A stretch of 64,000 bases of DNA, taken from assembly GCA_000753575.1 (NCBI GenBank), contig JRFF01000011.1, forward strand, positions 19,592 to 83,591, written 5' to 3'. Numbering within the stretch: the first letter of the stretch is position 1; every line of letters begins with the position of its first letter. Under the pieces are notes generated by a model, which worked only from the letters and a program-made list of their open reading frames with translations, did not search any database and had not been told where the DNA came from. This document shows, piece after piece, positions 20,353 to 29,776 of the stretch. This DNA is from Candidatus Izimoplasma sp. HR2 (GTDB lineage: Bacteria > Bacillota_I > Bacilli_A > Izemoplasmatales > Izemoplasmataceae). The position numbers and the translations under genes are program-made.

Positions 20353-21274
20353 AGATTTGTTTTTTGTATTTAGGTATTAATTCAAGTGGGTCTTTTTTAA
20401 AATCTGAAATTAATTCCCTATGAAACATCTCTAGTTCGTAAGGATTCTCCTTTGATATGGCATTAGACAGACATTTAATTGCTTCTATTTCAGCTTCTTG
20501 AACGTATCCTAGCTTCAATAATGATAATGCTTTGACATATCTTAAATGAGATAGAGAGCCAAAGTCTGAGTGCAATATAGAGTATTTAATTCCGCTATCT
20601 GATACAGAGTTACTATCCTCATATTTATTAAGTCTTGATAGGAATAAGCTAACATTCGCATATATTGAAGGTAATATATTACTTGACTCAGAGCTAATAT
20701 AAATCATATCTTTATTATTTAAGATTTGAATTAGTTTATTTAATGCAATTTCCTTTTTAAACTCCACTTCAATTTGAGCAATTAATTGCAAAGATATTAA
20801 ATCAACAAAATCGAACGCACTTTTTTTAATACAATTAGGATAATCAGCAACTAAGGATGCTTTATCTAAAGTATTTTTTGAATTAGTTGCTTTATTAATG
20901 TATTCAGCTTTTAATATACAGAAATCCAAAAATCGTTCATTTTGAATACTGATAAGCATGTCTTTGTTAATAGATTTATGTATTTTTTGAAAATTAGTAA
21001 AATCTCTAGAAACAATTGTTTTATATAGCTCTTTAATTTTCCTTAACTCATATCTATCTTTTTCGCTAGCACTATAGTAAAAGTCACTTGGACTAATTCC
21101 AAGCTTTTCACAAAATTCTATTATTTTTAAATGTGTCAGAGTTCTTTCCCCAGATAAATATCTTCTATAAAGTCTAGAATCACATATATCCCCACATAAA
21201 TCATCAACAGTTATTTTATATTTTCGTCTTAGATTATCAAGATGATAAGCATAATTTTGTACAATAATATTCAT
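20339..21274 (-). CDS. HTH plus C-terminal helical-repeat regulator, RRNPP/Rgg-like architecture
   Basis: N-terminal HTH 'DDLCGDICDSRLYRRYLSGERTLTHLKIIEFCEKLGISPSDFYY' then ~240-aa helical region; start at ATG 21274 after GAGGGG SD. Confidence 0.65.
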   Translation of the reverse strand: MNIIVQNYAYHLDNLRRKYKITVDDLCGDICDSRLYRRYLSGERTLTHLKIIEFCEKLGISPSDFYYSASEKDRYELRKIKELYKTIVSRDFTNFQKIHKSINKDMLISIQNERFLDFCILKAEYINKATNSKNTLDKASLVADYPNCIKKSAFDFVDLISLQLIAQIEVEFKKEIALNKLIQILNNKDMIYISSESSNILPSIYANVSLFLSRLNKYEDSNSVSDSGIKYSILHSDFGSLSHLRYVKALSLLKLGYVQEAEIEAIKCLSNAISKENPYELEMFHRELISDFKKDPLELIPKYKKQILYKK

Positions 21275-21289
21275 ACTACCCCTCAAAAC

Positions 21290-21304
21290 GGGCCCCACAG
21301 GCCC
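21290..21304. promoter_or_regulatory. GC-rich palindrome between divergent regulator and peptide genes (candidate operator)
   Basis: GGGCC-ccaca-GGCCC in an otherwise AT-rich intergenic. Confidence 0.45.
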
Positions 21305-21352
21305 TTATATTTTATGTAAAATAATAATACCATAGAATCATGGAGGGAAAAA

Positions 21353-21484
21353 ATGAAAAAGAAAATTGCATTACTAGTAGTAATGGTATTATCGATGTTT
21401 TGTTTAGTAAATGGGTTAGCAACGAAGGTAAGTGCTGATGGAAATGGTGTTACACCTGTTGATTCACCTGACCCACAACCTTAA
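21353..21484 (+). CDS. 43-aa secreted peptide precursor, candidate quorum-sensing pro-peptide
   Basis: TGGAGGGAAAAAATG; MKKKIALLVVMVLSMFCLVNGLATKVSADGNGVTPVDSPDPQP*; signal peptide followed by short polar tail; not in ORF track. Confidence 0.65.
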   Translation: MKKKIALLVVMVLSMFCLVNGLATKVSADGNGVTPVDSPDPQP

Positions 21485-21579
21485 TACTAATTATACAACA
21501 TTTTAATATTATTATTCAAGTAGACGAAAATAGTAGATAATAATCTACGTTTTCGCAGTAATTTTCTGAAAGGAGAGAT

Positions 21580-21864
21580 ATTATAGGAATCGAGCAAATA
21601 GTTCAAGTTGAACTAAAAGCCTTAAGTAGAACAATATGTGAGTACTCAACTGATAATTATATAACAAGTTATGCTGAACAGATTAGTAAAATTAATTATC
21701 CTGAAGAAAAAAGTAAATTACGAATTTTGATAGAAAAACTAATTGATTGGTATTCTGATGAGATAAAGATAATTAAAGATGGAGAGTATATACATAGTAA
21801 GGAGTCACATATAAAGAGTTATAGATTACTCAAAGAAATGAAAGAATTATTAAAGACGGATTAA
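21580..21864 (+). CDS. Hypothetical ~94-aa protein with apparent non-canonical ATT (or ATA) start
   Basis: Open frame IIGIEQIVQVELKALSRTICEYSTDNYITSYAEQISKINYPEEKSKLRILIEKLIDWYSDEIKIIKDGEYIHSKESHIKSYRLLKEMKELLKTD* with AAAGGAGA just upstream of ATT at 21580; absent from ORF track. Confidence 0.45.
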   Translation: MIGIEQIVQVELKALSRTICEYSTDNYITSYAEQISKINYPEEKSKLRILIEKLIDWYSDEIKIIKDGEYIHSKESHIKSYRLLKEMKELLKTD

Positions 21865-21880
21865 GGAAAGAGGTAAAAAA

Positions 21881-22165
21881 ATGAATTTTTCAGATTCAGT
21901 AATTGATAAAGTTTGGGAAAAAGGAAAAGTAATATCAGGAGTGAATCCTAAAGTAAAAAGAAAAGATAAATGCGGAGGGACAATAGCTAAGTCAGCATAT
22001 GGAGATCATAATAGTAATTTTGGATGGGATATAGATCATATAAAACCATCTTCAAAAGGTGGAACTAATGTATTATCAAACCTACAGCCTTTACATTGGA
22101 AGAATAATGCGAATAAAGGTGATGGACCAGATAATCCAAGCAGCTATTGTGTGATAAAGAAATAA
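21881..22165 (+). CDS. Small HNH-endonuclease-like protein
   Basis: 'WDIDHIKPSSKGGTNVLSNLQPLHWKNNANKGD' HNH signature. Confidence 0.8.
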   Translation: MNFSDSVIDKVWEKGKVISGVNPKVKRKDKCGGTIAKSAYGDHNSNFGWDIDHIKPSSKGGTNVLSNLQPLHWKNNANKGDGPDNPSSYCVIKK

Positions 22166-22227
22166 GTTAAGAAGAGTACTAAGAAGTATTCTTCTTTATA
22201 TTAATTTAGAAGAAAGGAGGAGGAAAA

Positions 22228-22500
22228 GTGAAAGTTACTAAGATTAAAATGCTAGTAGAAGATTCTCAAGAATTTGAGGAAATAGATTCTCTATATTTAG
22301 AAGGAGCTGATGTAGAACAATTTTATAAAAAGGCGATAGTTTATGATTATTTAAAAAAGAGTACTAGTAATGAAATAAATGTTGATGGATATCCAAATAC
22401 ATATCTTCAACCTGTTTTGAGCTCTAAAGATGAGAAGTATGTTAGAAGCATAAAAAACGGAACTGTAAATGATAACTTAATGAAATTACCAAGAGAATAA
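22228..22500 (+). CDS. DUF3892-like small protein
   Basis: C-terminal 'KYVRSIKNGTVNDNLMKLP' resembles DUF3892 'YLRS.PDG...NLD.LP'; strong SD AAAGGAGGAGG. Confidence 0.45.
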   Translation: MKVTKIKMLVEDSQEFEEIDSLYLEGADVEQFYKKAIVYDYLKKSTSNEINVDGYPNTYLQPVLSSKDEKYVRSIKNGTVNDNLMKLPRE

Positions 22501-22527
22501 GTATAAAAAATAGAAGGAGAAAAGAAT

Positions 22528-25500
22528 ATGTTTAAGAGGATAAGAAAGCCAATAACAACGAAAGAAACAATGAGTTTTGTATTTTTGTTAAACTCATTTA
22601 GAAAGTTTTTAACAATTATTGCAATATTAGGAATGATATGGGGATATGTTCCATGGAAACAAATTGAAGCAGCTGTTATAGAGGAAGTCCAAATAACGGA
22701 TTTATCAGAAGAAATTGATTCTAGTATTCAAGAAGAAAATATTTATGAAAGTGTAGACTTGAATCCTAGTTTAGTTCCAATTGATTTTGAAGATATCACT
22801 AAAAGAACTGAGACAGAGAAACACTTCCGAAAAATTGATGGAACTTATGAAGTAGCAATATATGACCAACCTATTCATTACTATGAAAATGGTGAGTGGA
22901 AAGATATAGATAATAGTTTATCTGAAAATGGAACTGTTTTTGAAACGAAAGCGAACAAATTTAAATTAAAATTCCCAAAAAAACTAGATGATAATAAACA
23001 AATTAAACTAACACTTGATGGGTATAGTATTGATTGGAGTATTCTTAATATAGAATCATCAGATATTGATGTCGATGATTCTACATATAGTCCAAACAAT
23101 ATTAAAGAATTAACAAATGTAAATCAAGCAATTATTTACAAGGATATTCAAATAAATGTAGATATTGAATATATTGTAACTGGAGATAGAGTAAAAGAAA
23201 ATATAATACTTAATGAGTATATTCAAGGATTTAGTTTAACATTTGAGTATAAATTGAAAGATTTAGAAATTATTCAAGATGATGAAGGTAATATATTATT
23301 TATAAATGAAGATAATGAAGTTATCTTCACTTTTGAAGAGTTATATATGTTTGATGTTAATGAAGATTTGTCATATGATATTGAGTTTCAGCTAATAGAA
23401 ACTGGAAATAAAACATATGAAATTATTATTACACCAAACGATGAGTGGTTACAAAATGCTGCATACCCAGTAGTGATTGATCCTACTCTTAAGAGTGATA
23501 CAACAACTATGAATATATATGACACATATATATCCGAAAGTTCTCCAACAACTAATTATGCATCTTCTACGTATATGCCTGTTTCTAGTTCAAGTTCAGC
23601 TAGTGAATATAGAGCATTATTATATTTTTATATTCCATCTAGTATAATGGATCAAGTAATTACATATTCTTATTTGACATTAACTAAAAGCTCAGCTACT
23701 GTTGGTAGACAAATTAACTTGTATAAAAATACTGAAACTTTTTCAAGTGGGTCAGCAACATGGGCAAATGCTCCTGCATTTGATACAAGGGTAGTAGATT
23801 ATCATGTAATCACGTCAGATAGTAAATATATATTTGATATAACTAAATCAGTAAAAGAATGGCAAGCAACTGGTAGCACAAGAACTACAGGATTTACTAT
23901 TACTGATGATGAATGGTATGGAGCTTATAATTCTGTAAAACAAATGGGATACTCAACAGTTTCAAGTAGACCATTAGTTACAATAGGGTATGAAGAACCT
24001 TCAGGATTAAAAGATTACTGGACTTACACTTCTCAAGATATGGGAATGATAGGTACAGGATATATTAGTGATTATACAGGGAATTTAACATGGGTACGTA
24101 ATGAGTATTCATTGGATAATGATTATATGTCTTTAACTCTCAACTTTTTCCATAATAATCATTCAAGATCAGTTGATATTGGTTATGGTGATGGATGGAG
24201 AACAAATTATAATATTCAAATCTTAACTGATTCAGTAAGCGGAAAGTATTACATGCAAAATCCAGATGGTAATAAAATATACTTTATGAATGAAGAATGT
24301 GTAACAGTTTATTCAGGAGTACAACAATGTACTTCGATTTCTGAAGATGGATCAAGAATGATTCTTGAGAGAAATACATATCTTGGTGCAAATCAAAGTA
24401 TGAATATTGTAACAATTTCAAATCTTAAATATAATTTTAACTCTTCAGGAAGATTAACAAATATATATAATTTGAAGACACAACATTATATTAGAGTATA
24501 TTATATAGATACTACATCTCAAAAAATAGACTATGTAAAAGATGAAGCGGAAAATAGAATTGAATTCACGTATGATTCAACCAGGTTAATTAAAACTGAA
24601 GTACAGTTAAAACAACCTGACTCTTCACTTAGAGAAGTAGAAAAAAATCATTACTATTATGATGCTGATAATAATATAAATTATATGTTAAGAGCATATC
24701 GATATGGTACTGATACAAATACCTCTTGGTCTAGTTATGAAAGACTAGAATATACATTTGATAGTAATAATAAAATGGTAGATGGACAAAATACAACAAA
24801 TTCTTATAAAATAGAATATGGATATGACTCTCAATATCGTGTAGACAATGTTATTACTACTGACAGTGGATTGAATATTGGTGAACTTAATATTACTTAT
24901 GAACTTGGGAAAACAACATATACAGATTTTGAAGGAGATAGTATATATTATATATTTGATAATTATGGACACACTGTAAATGTAATGGATGACTTTGGAA
25001 ATGCAACTTTCTATAAATATAGTGGTCTTTTTCCAAATGCTGCAGGTATTTGGTATTCAGACGCAGATTTTAGTATTATTGATGTAGATCCAAATTATTA
25101 CAACAATCATAATTTAATCGAAAGTTCAGATGTTATTAAACAACAACATAATCCTATTGTTAATCATGGGTTTGAATTAGGAACATGGGGATGGACAATG
25201 ATTGAAGGGACGAATGGCCAAATTAACAACTCATCTTATTCAAATATTGGCAATCAATCACTTTCAATTGAGTCTGCATCAACTACATCTTATTCTTATG
25301 CATATCAAAGTATATATTTAGAAGCAGGAAGTTACACAGCTTCTGTATGGATAGATAATCCTGGAGGAAGTCCTGGAGCATATATTGATGTAACAGGTGA
25401 AACATCATCTGGTACAGTAAATAAGATATATAACTCAGATGGATGGGAGAAAGTTGAATTGACTTTCTATATAAGTACTCCTAGAACTATTACTATAAAA

Positions 25501-28500
25501 TTAGTTAATCAAAGTATTTCATTAGCTCACTTTGACAATGTTCAGGTTGTTGAAGGTTATCTATATACTGCTTGTAATGACGATGCAACTGAATCATGTG
25601 CTGATTTTACTAATACTAGATACAACGTTATTACAAATAGCTCATTTGAAAGCGGAAGCACTGGCTGGACATATAGTGGTGCAAGTGTTGTTAATATAAA
25701 TGAGACTGGTTTAATGCAAGATATACTGGGTGAAAAAGCCGTGAGAATTATTGGTGATGGTAGTACAGAAAAATATGTTAAACAAGACTTAGGGAACCTA
25801 TATACAAGTCAATCTACTTATATCATTGGTGCCTGGGCAAAAGCTGATGCAGTACCTAATAAAACTTACTTTAAATTTAATGATACATCGGGGCAACCAT
25901 TAGGTGATTCAGATGATAGATTTTTTGGTCTAAAAATTAGTTGGTTTGATATAAATGATAATGAAACATATTACAAGTATTTAACTTTCAATCCTGATAT
26001 TGAGGATTGGCAATTTCAAATGATTACTTTAGATGTTCCAGCATCGGTTCTATATTTAAGAATTTATGCAGTTTATCAAGGTGAGGGGACAGCTTACTTT
26101 GATAATATTCAGTTCTATCATGATAAACTTAGTACAGGATATTCTTATGATGCTTCAAATGGAAATCTAGTTGAGGTTGATTCAGTTGATGGAACAACTT
26201 TATATGATTATGATACTGAATATAATGTTGTTTCTATTACTAAAGATGATATAACTACTTCAATTGATAGAAATACAACTTATCAAGTAGAAGAAGTATC
26301 TAGAAATAATGTTAGAATTACATTTTCTTACGATTCATCCACAAATCAACTTATTGAAACATATATAGGATATGATAAAGATGCATCTACACAAGATAAA
26401 TGGTTTAAAGCTTCAACAACTCACACTTCCGAAGGACAGTATATTGATTCTATCACCGATGAGTTTGGAAATACATCTAGTTCAACAACTGATTACTCAG
26501 TAGGTCTTATTTCTGAAATTATGGATGCTATGGGTAATATACAGGAGTTTATCTATGATGAATACGGAAACTTAATAAGTACAACTGCATATAGCAATGT
26601 ACCAATTGATCCAATATCGGGTTCTTATGTTTATGATAATAATGGAAGGTTAAGTGAAATTCAACGAGATGGATATATTTATGAATTTATTTATAATAGT
26701 TTAGATCAAGTTGAATCTGTAGAGATTTCAGGAATTGAAGTAATGATATATGATTACTGGGAAGAAGTGGAAGGTACTACGACGTATTATACTGATAAAC
26801 TAAAAGAACAGGAATATGGAAATGGGGATTATGTATCATTCACATATACGGAAGAGAATCAAGTAAAAACTATTAGTTTTAATGGAATTATTAGATATGA
26901 ATATGAATATGATTCTAGTGGGAGATTATCTATATTTAAAGATATAAACAATTCAAATATTTATTTCTATTCATATGATTTAGCAGGTAGAATTGAATCA
27001 GTTATTGATAAAGATGGAAATGAAATAAGCTATACTTATGATAGTAGTGGAAATCTAAATAGTTATGATTATAGTATTGGATCGTCAAGTAGAGAAGTAC
27101 TTTATTACTATAACCTAACTACTGGAGAGTATGATTATACGCAATATGATGTTGGTTCAACTGAAGTAACAATTGATTACAATTATGAAAATGATTCACT
27201 AAGAAGATTAGATACAATTGAATTAACAATTGGAGCTATTTCATTTACAAAAGATTTTGGATACAATAGTAGTTCTGTTGATCCAACAATGGGTAATGCG
27301 ACAAATAGAGTTTCAAATATTACTTATAATAATAATGGTACAGAAACATTCTATACATATACATATGATGAAAATCATAATATAGTTGAGATTAGAGTAT
27401 ATGATGATATTTACTGGAATATAATTGATCAATATAATTATCATTATGATGGATTTAATCAATTAATTCGTGAAGATATCAAAGTTAATTATGGATCTAT
27501 CTCAATGACATATATTTATGAATATGATAATCAAGGGAATATTATACTAATAAAAGAATATGAGTATACAACAAATTTTACAGTAACAACTACTCAACTA
27601 TCAAGAAAAGAATTATATTATGATAATATGTGGGGAGATCAGTTAACAAAACTTGAAGTATACGAAGGTTCCACACAAGTTAATGAAATAGATTTACATT
27701 ATGATAATAGTGGGAATCCTACATATGAGTATGATTGTTTGTCAGGAGCAAGCGTTGAATATGTATGGGATGGTAGACAATTAACTGGTTATGCAAACCA
27801 ACATGAATTAATAACTTACAAATATAATGATCAAGGTATAAGAACTCAAAAGGATAATACTATTTATACATTAGATGGAGATAAAGTATTAGTAGAAAAT
27901 AGAGGATCAAGTACAACTATATATTATACTTATGATCTTGATGGAACTCTATTAAGTATGAATTATAATGGAAATGAGTATTTCTATATAACAAACTTAC
28001 AAGGTGATATTATTGAACTTGTTGACATTAGTGGTACTACTGTGGCAAAATACAAATATGATGCTTGGGGAAATACAGTTTACAAAACTGGATCTATGGC
28101 AGATATAAACCCATATCGTTATAGAGGGTATCGGTTTGATAATGATACTGGATTATATTATTTAAACTCAAGATATTATAATCCTAAGATTGGACGATTT
28201 ATTAATGTCGATGGATTATTAGGTGAAGTTGGAGAATTAACTCAGCATAATGTTTTTTCATATGTTTCAAATAATCCTGTAAATTATGTAGATTATAATG
28301 GCTACAAAAAGAAGAAAATAAATGACTATATTTCTTTCTGGCCATCAAGGAAAATTGAACTATTCGAACCAATAAGTGGTCAATTAGGAATAAAGTATGG
28401 AACTAGACATTCAACAGTATCAAGAGCGGGCTATTTAGATTTAACTGGGCCGACTATATCTACAATTGGTATTACAGTTATCAATGCTGAAATAGGTTTT

Positions 28501-28779
28501 ATTTCATTAAGTTATGATGGTGAAATAACTGATTGGGGATTTGAACTTTTTAAAGGAGAACTTACTGCAGAATGCACCTTTAATTTGTGTGGAGTTGAAA
28601 TTGGGGGGAGTTTTTTAAGTTATCATCAAGATTTTGATTTTGAGATGTTTAATCATGATCTTTCTGTAGGCGGTGAAATTATCTTAGGTGGTTTTGGATT
28701 TGAATTTACTAGCTCGAAGGAAGGTTTTCAGTTTGGTGGAGCCTTTATAGTTGGATTCAAGTTTAGAATAAAAATATAA
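22528..28779 (+). CDS. Giant RHS/YD-repeat protein with DNRLRE-like and CBM-like domains, RHS core and variable C-terminal tip
   Basis: 'PVVIDPT' module, many YDxxGN repeats, core 'NPYRYRGYRFDNDTGLYYLNSRYYNPKIGRFINVDGL...NVFSYVSNNPVNYVDYNG' then unique ~157-aa tail. Confidence 0.92.
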   Translation: MFKRIRKPITTKETMSFVFLLNSFRKFLTIIAILGMIWGYVPWKQIEAAVIEEVQITDLSEEIDSSIQEENIYESVDLNPSLVPIDFEDITKRTETEKHFRKIDGTYEVAIYDQPIHYYENGEWKDIDNSLSENGTVFETKANKFKLKFPKKLDDNKQIKLTLDGYSIDWSILNIESSDIDVDDSTYSPNNIKELTNVNQAIIYKDIQINVDIEYIVTGDRVKENIILNEYIQGFSLTFEYKLKDLEIIQDDEGNILFINEDNEVIFTFEELYMFDVNEDLSYDIEFQLIETGNKTYEIIITPNDEWLQNAAYPVVIDPTLKSDTTTMNIYDTYISESSPTTNYASSTYMPVSSSSSASEYRALLYFYIPSSIMDQVITYSYLTLTKSSATVGRQINLYKNTETFSSGSATWANAPAFDTRVVDYHVITSDSKYIFDITKSVKEWQATGSTRTTGFTITDDEWYGAYNSVKQMGYSTVSSRPLVTIGYEEPSGLKDYWTYTSQDMGMIGTGYISDYTGNLTWVRNEYSLDNDYMSLTLNFFHNNHSRSVDIGYGDGWRTNYNIQILTDSVSGKYYMQNPDGNKIYFMNEECVTVYSGVQQCTSISEDGSRMILERNTYLGANQSMNIVTISNLKYNFNSSGRLTNIYNLKTQHYIRVYYIDTTSQKIDYVKDEAENRIEFTYDSTRLIKTEVQLKQPDSSLREVEKNHYYYDADNNINYMLRAYRYGTDTNTSWSSYERLEYTFDSNNKMVDGQNTTNSYKIEYGYDSQYRVDNVITTDSGLNIGELNITYELGKTTYTDFEGDSIYYIFDNYGHTVNVMDDFGNATFYKYSGLFPNAAGIWYSDADFSIIDVDPNYYNNHNLIESSDVIKQQHNPIVNHGFELGTWGWTMIEGTNGQINNSSYSNIGNQSLSIESASTTSYSYAYQSIYLEAGSYTASVWIDNPGGSPGAYIDVTGETSSGTVNKIYNSDGWEKVELTFYISTPRTITIKLVNQSISLAHFDNVQVVEGYLYTACNDDATESCADFTNTRYNVITNSSFESGSTGWTYSGASVVNINETGLMQDILGEKAVRIIGDGSTEKYVKQDLGNLYTSQSTYIIGAWAKADAVPNKTYFKFNDTSGQPLGDSDDRFFGLKISWFDINDNETYYKYLTFNPDIEDWQFQMITLDVPASVLYLRIYAVYQGEGTAYFDNIQFYHDKLSTGYSYDASNGNLVEVDSVDGTTLYDYDTEYNVVSITKDDITTSIDRNTTYQVEEVSRNNVRITFSYDSSTNQLIETYIGYDKDASTQDKWFKASTTHTSEGQYIDSITDEFGNTSSSTTDYSVGLISEIMDAMGNIQEFIYDEYGNLISTTAYSNVPIDPISGSYVYDNNGRLSEIQRDGYIYEFIYNSLDQVESVEISGIEVMIYDYWEEVEGTTTYYTDKLKEQEYGNGDYVSFTYTEENQVKTISFNGIIRYEYEYDSSGRLSIFKDINNSNIYFYSYDLAGRIESVIDKDGNEISYTYDSSGNLNSYDYSIGSSSREVLYYYNLTTGEYDYTQYDVGSTEVTIDYNYENDSLRRLDTIELTIGAISFTKDFGYNSSSVDPTMGNATNRVSNITYNNNGTETFYTYTYDENHNIVEIRVYDDIYWNIIDQYNYHYDGFNQLIREDIKVNYGSISMTYIYEYDNQGNIILIKEYEYTTNFTVTTTQLSRKELYYDNMWGDQLTKLEVYEGSTQVNEIDLHYDNSGNPTYEYDCLSGASVEYVWDGRQLTGYANQHELITYKYNDQGIRTQKDNTIYTLDGDKVLVENRGSSTTIYYTYDLDGTLLSMNYNGNEYFYITNLQGDIIELVDISGTTVAKYKYDAWGNTVYKTGSMADINPYRYRGYRFDNDTGLYYLNSRYYNPKIGRFINVDGLLGEVGELTQHNVFSYVSNNPVNYVDYNGYKKKKINDYISFWPSRKIELFEPISGQLGIKYGTRHSTVSRAGYLDLTGPTISTIGITVINAEIGFISLSYDGEITDWGFELFKGELTAECTFNLCGVEIGGSFLSYHQDFDFEMFNHDLSVGGEIILGGFGFEFTSSKEGFQFGGAFIVGFKFRIKI

Positions 28780-28792
28780 AGGAGAAGTAATG

Positions 28793-29122
28793 ATGAATAT
28801 ATATATTTACTATCTTATAGCAATATTATTTATATTATGTTTAAGTTTTATTAAAGGTATTAGGTATAATATTATGAAATTGTTAGGAGTATATAGTTTT
28901 TGTTATCTTGAAGGTCAGAAAGAACGTAATTTCCAAAATTTATTCACAAAGTTTTTAGGGTATTCTTTCTTTATTTGTTGGGTGGTAATTACAGTAACTA
29001 TCACCTTGAAATTTTTAGTTGAGCTAGATATATTTTACTTAATTGTTGGAATATTTTCATCAATAATATTTGGGGTTTCTACTAAAACTATGTTTTGGAT
29101 AATCCATAAGTTTGGGTATTAA
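28793..29122 (+). CDS. Small multi-pass membrane protein, candidate immunity protein
   Basis: ORF directly after RHS with AAGGAG SD; several hydrophobic segments. Confidence 0.5.
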   Translation: MNIYIYYLIAILFILCLSFIKGIRYNIMKLLGVYSFCYLEGQKERNFQNLFTKFLGYSFFICWVVITVTITLKFLVELDIFYLIVGIFSSIIFGVSTKTMFWIIHKFGY

Positions 29123-29126
29123 TATT

Positions 29127-29654
29127 ATGAAAAAGAAGAATAATTTGCTTACTTTTAACTTAATTATTTTATCTATAATTACAATAACATGGGCAATATT
29201 TATTTTTTTTGGGCAACAACATATTGATGATACAAATGGAATAGACTCGTATCCTAATACTATAATATTTGATGATGGTATTTTTGAAGATGAATATGGT
29301 TTTTTCTCATATATCTCTAATTTTAAATGTGCAGTTGAGAATGTTAGTAACAATATAAAGGATATCACCCTATGCAATAATTATCATTTTAATTCAAAAA
29401 AGACTTCTGGAGTTCTATTATTGCAAAATATAGATGAAGATATTAGTTCTGAATATTTTGTAAAAATTGATATTAGTGTATTCTCAGGAAATGCCTTAAT
29501 ATTAGTTGTTGCTAATAATTACACGATTCTTGATGAGTATATGGTAGATGAATATATAATTCAGATTAAAAATTACAATCAAAGTTACCAAATATATCTT
29601 ATTACTGAGAGTGCTGAAATCGATTTATCATTAAATGTACAGCTAAAAGATTAG
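29127..29654 (+). CDS. Membrane-anchored hypothetical protein
   Basis: ATG 29127 (tracked TTG 29112); N-terminal TM plus ectodomain. Confidence 0.5.
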   Translation: MKKKNNLLTFNLIILSIITITWAIFIFFGQQHIDDTNGIDSYPNTIIFDDGIFEDEYGFFSYISNFKCAVENVSNNIKDITLCNNYHFNSKKTSGVLLLQNIDEDISSEYFVKIDISVFSGNALILVVANNYTILDEYMVDEYIIQIKNYNQSYQIYLITESAEIDLSLNVQLKD

Positions 29655-29684
29655 TTATTCAATATTAGGATTATTTTTTAAAAA

Positions 29685-29740
29685 ATTCTTGGACATAAGG
29701 GATTCTCTTATGATTTGTATGCTTCTTATTACAACTTTAA
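29685..29740 (+). pseudogene. Short decayed remnant resembling an ABC exporter 3' end
   Basis: ATTCTTGGACATAAGGGATTCTCTTATGATTTGTAT = ILGHKGFSYDLY, cf. EYKGFYYDLY at 20230-20257. Confidence 0.4.
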
Positions 29741-29776
29741 ATTTACATATTGGGTAAGTCATTTGGAGGGGTTTGA

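Noticed and set aside
21881-22165. Homing endonuclease or restriction enzyme
   Set aside because: Only a minimal HNH motif, no intron/intein or methyltransferase context; toxin-cassette context fits better
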